DNA of 5,531 nucleotides from Endozoicomonadaceae bacterium (GTDB lineage: Bacteria > Pseudomonadota > Gammaproteobacteria > Pseudomonadales > Endozoicomonadaceae), in assembly GCA_023146365.1 (NCBI GenBank), contig JAGLCE010000140.1:1-5531 (forward strand), given 5' to 3'. Every line of letters starts with the position of its first letter. Position 1 is the stretch's first letter. Below are positions 5,035 to 5,531 of the stretch, piece by piece. The notes under the pieces were generated by a model. It made no database searches, had not been told where the DNA came from, and saw only the letters and a list, made by a program, of their open reading frames with translations. Position numbers and translations under genes: made by a program.

Positions 5035-5196
5035 TCATTTTTTTTTGATGGTGCGGATGAAATATAGCAAAAAACTCATTACTTCTTGATTTTTTATCAT
5101 GAGTACTCGTAATTTTTTTCTGATTGATTCTTGGATAGAATGTGAATCTGTCTGAAGCAGAGTCTGTTGATTATATATTGGTTTGTTAAAATCCAT
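5035..5196 (-). CDS. unknown protein, 5' part of a split gene
   Basis: The minus-strand frame from ATG 5196 gives 53 residues: MDFNKPIYNQQTLLQTDSHS, then IQESIRKKLRVLMIKN, a more hydrophobic stretch VMSFLLYFIRTI, and KKK, followed by TGA at 5037-5035. The three Lys codons are a run of nine A residues. Removing one A would join it in frame to NEELLTVKES-MAIAETQK, extending the protein through the downstream frame. I recognise no family. Upstream there is no good Shine-Dalgarno site; TTGACC on the minus strand around 5278-5273 is a possible -35 element but without a convincing -10. It is either a pseudogene broken by one base or a gene decoded by slippage. Confidence 0.4.
   Translation of the reverse strand: MDFNKPIYNQQTLLQTDSHSIQESIRKKLRVLMIKNQEVMSFLLYFIRTIKKK
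5038..5046 (-). repeat. nine-A homopolymer at a frame junction
   Basis: Nine T residues on the plus strand (nine A on the coding strand) sit exactly where the first reading frame (from 5196) ends and the second (through 5009) takes over. Eight or eleven A would fuse them. Homopolymers of this length are known sites of polymerase slippage and of indel mutation in AT-rich bacteria. Confidence 0.8.
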
Positions 5197-5348
5197 GATG
5201 TATACTTTACTGTTGTTTAAATGAATATGTGATATTGTGTATTTTAAATTAAGAATGCTAAAGTAGAGATTCCGGTCAATTCCTGATATTCAGAATTTCA
5301 TGCTCTGTATATATTTATATCCGTATATGAAGTAAATAATACAATTTA

Positions 5349-5375
5349 TTATATAGACTATAACAGTCTGTATAA
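5349..5375. promoter_or_regulatory. 11-bp-arm inverted repeat, candidate operator or hairpin
   Basis: TTATATAGACT (5349-5359) and AGTCTGTATAA (5365-5375) pair over eleven bases with one G-U, around the loop ATAAC. Neither strand has a T-run after the stem, so it is unlikely to be a terminator. It lies ten bases before the ATG of the doubtful small frame at 5385 and about 150 bases upstream of the minus-strand gene. Confidence 0.45.
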
Positions 5376-5384
5376 GTTCATAAA

Positions 5385-5528
5385 ATGAAACTAGGATATT
5401 CTATATTTTCGTTATTGGCTTCTATGCTAGATACCCCTCACCTGTGCAGTAACTTTAAAGGTGGTTGTCGCGTTTTCAGATCGCAACAACTCCATTATGA
5501 CTGGTTATATATTAATCATTTTCTTTAA
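5385..5528 (+). CDS. doubtful 47-residue ORF
   Basis: The plus-strand frame from ATG 5385 begins MKLGYSIFSLLASMLDTPHL, resembling a short hydrophobic leader, then contains CSNFKGGCRVFRSQQ and ends at TAA 5526-5528. No Shine-Dalgarno site is visible. No family is recognised. The frame crosses from AT-rich DNA into the more GC-rich end of the window, which makes a chance ORF over a repeat more likely than a real small protein. Confidence 0.18.
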   Translation: MKLGYSIFSLLASMLDTPHLCSNFKGGCRVFRSQQLHYDWLYINHFL

Positions 5529-5531
5529 AAC

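Larger units (their letters stand above)
5197..5531. other. right-end AT-rich region, no firm gene
   Basis: About 335 bases with no convincing gene. It contains a strong hairpin (5349-5375), a doubtful 47-residue plus-strand frame (5385-5528), and an imperfect 8-bp inverted repeat, GTTGTCGC (5464-5471) / GCAACAAC (5483-5490), near the end. On the minus strand only fragments of about 20-25 codons are open. The sudden rise in GC after about 5430 may mark the edge of another repeat or IS. Confidence 0.5.

Noticed and set aside
1..5531. CRISPR array, tRNA or rRNA genes, toxin-antitoxin or defence system
   Set aside because: No spaced direct repeats of CRISPR type, no tRNA cloverleaf or rRNA sequence noticed, and no recognisable toxin, antitoxin or defence protein pair.

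Overview
The window looks like a piece of a host-associated gammaproteobacterial chromosome undergoing IS-driven decay. Most of it is AT-rich and gene-poor, and it is strewn with fragments of at least four mobile elements. One enzyme gene is well conserved and visibly more GC-rich than its surroundings. The style of the transposases and of the S-formylglutathione hydrolase fits Legionellales or Endozoicomonadaceae-like bacteria. The genus cannot be fixed from the sequence alone.

Layout, left to right. Positions 1-319 are non-coding apart from a possible C-terminal scrap of an upstream gene that ends in a 12-bp tandem repeat. At 320-1054 is a secreted protein tyrosine phosphatase-like protein with an HCx5RTG loop. 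From 1057 to about 1308 lies the reverse-strand 5' end of an ISAs1-family element: a transposase N-terminus, leader and probable terminal repeat. Its dead transposase ends almost on the phosphatase stop codon. Positions 1359-1431 hold two degenerate GC-rich palindromic repeat units, and 1563-1703 a possible 46-residue ORF with a good ribosome binding site. At 1748-2608 is a membrane protein of unknown family with a hydrophobic hairpin, a 9-bp/SSA repeat and a cysteine-containing C-terminal domain. Positions 2744-3331 carry a broken IS630-family transposase (two frameshifts, one stop, truncated after its first catalytic Asp). It runs directly into the last ~100 bases of a group II intron (domains V and VI).

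A strong palindrome at 3499-3530 precedes the intact S-formylglutathione hydrolase gene (3672-4529, glutathione-dependent formaldehyde detoxification). That gene is followed immediately by an IS4-type transposase fragment (to about 4700), which cuts into the 3' end of a reverse-strand unknown gene. The latter is split in two frames at a run of nine A residues (5038-5046). The last ~330 bases hold an 11-bp-arm hairpin and a doubtful 47-residue ORF.

The genes do not form an operon or an obvious pathway. The S-formylglutathione hydrolase is metabolic housekeeping that has lost, or never had, its usual neighbour, the glutathione-dependent formaldehyde dehydrogenase. The phosphatase and the membrane protein look like accessory, possibly host-directed genes in an IS-rich island. 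No complete novel system is visible. The items most worth a second look are the secreted phosphatase, the membrane protein, the nine-A frame junction and the two strong palindromes.
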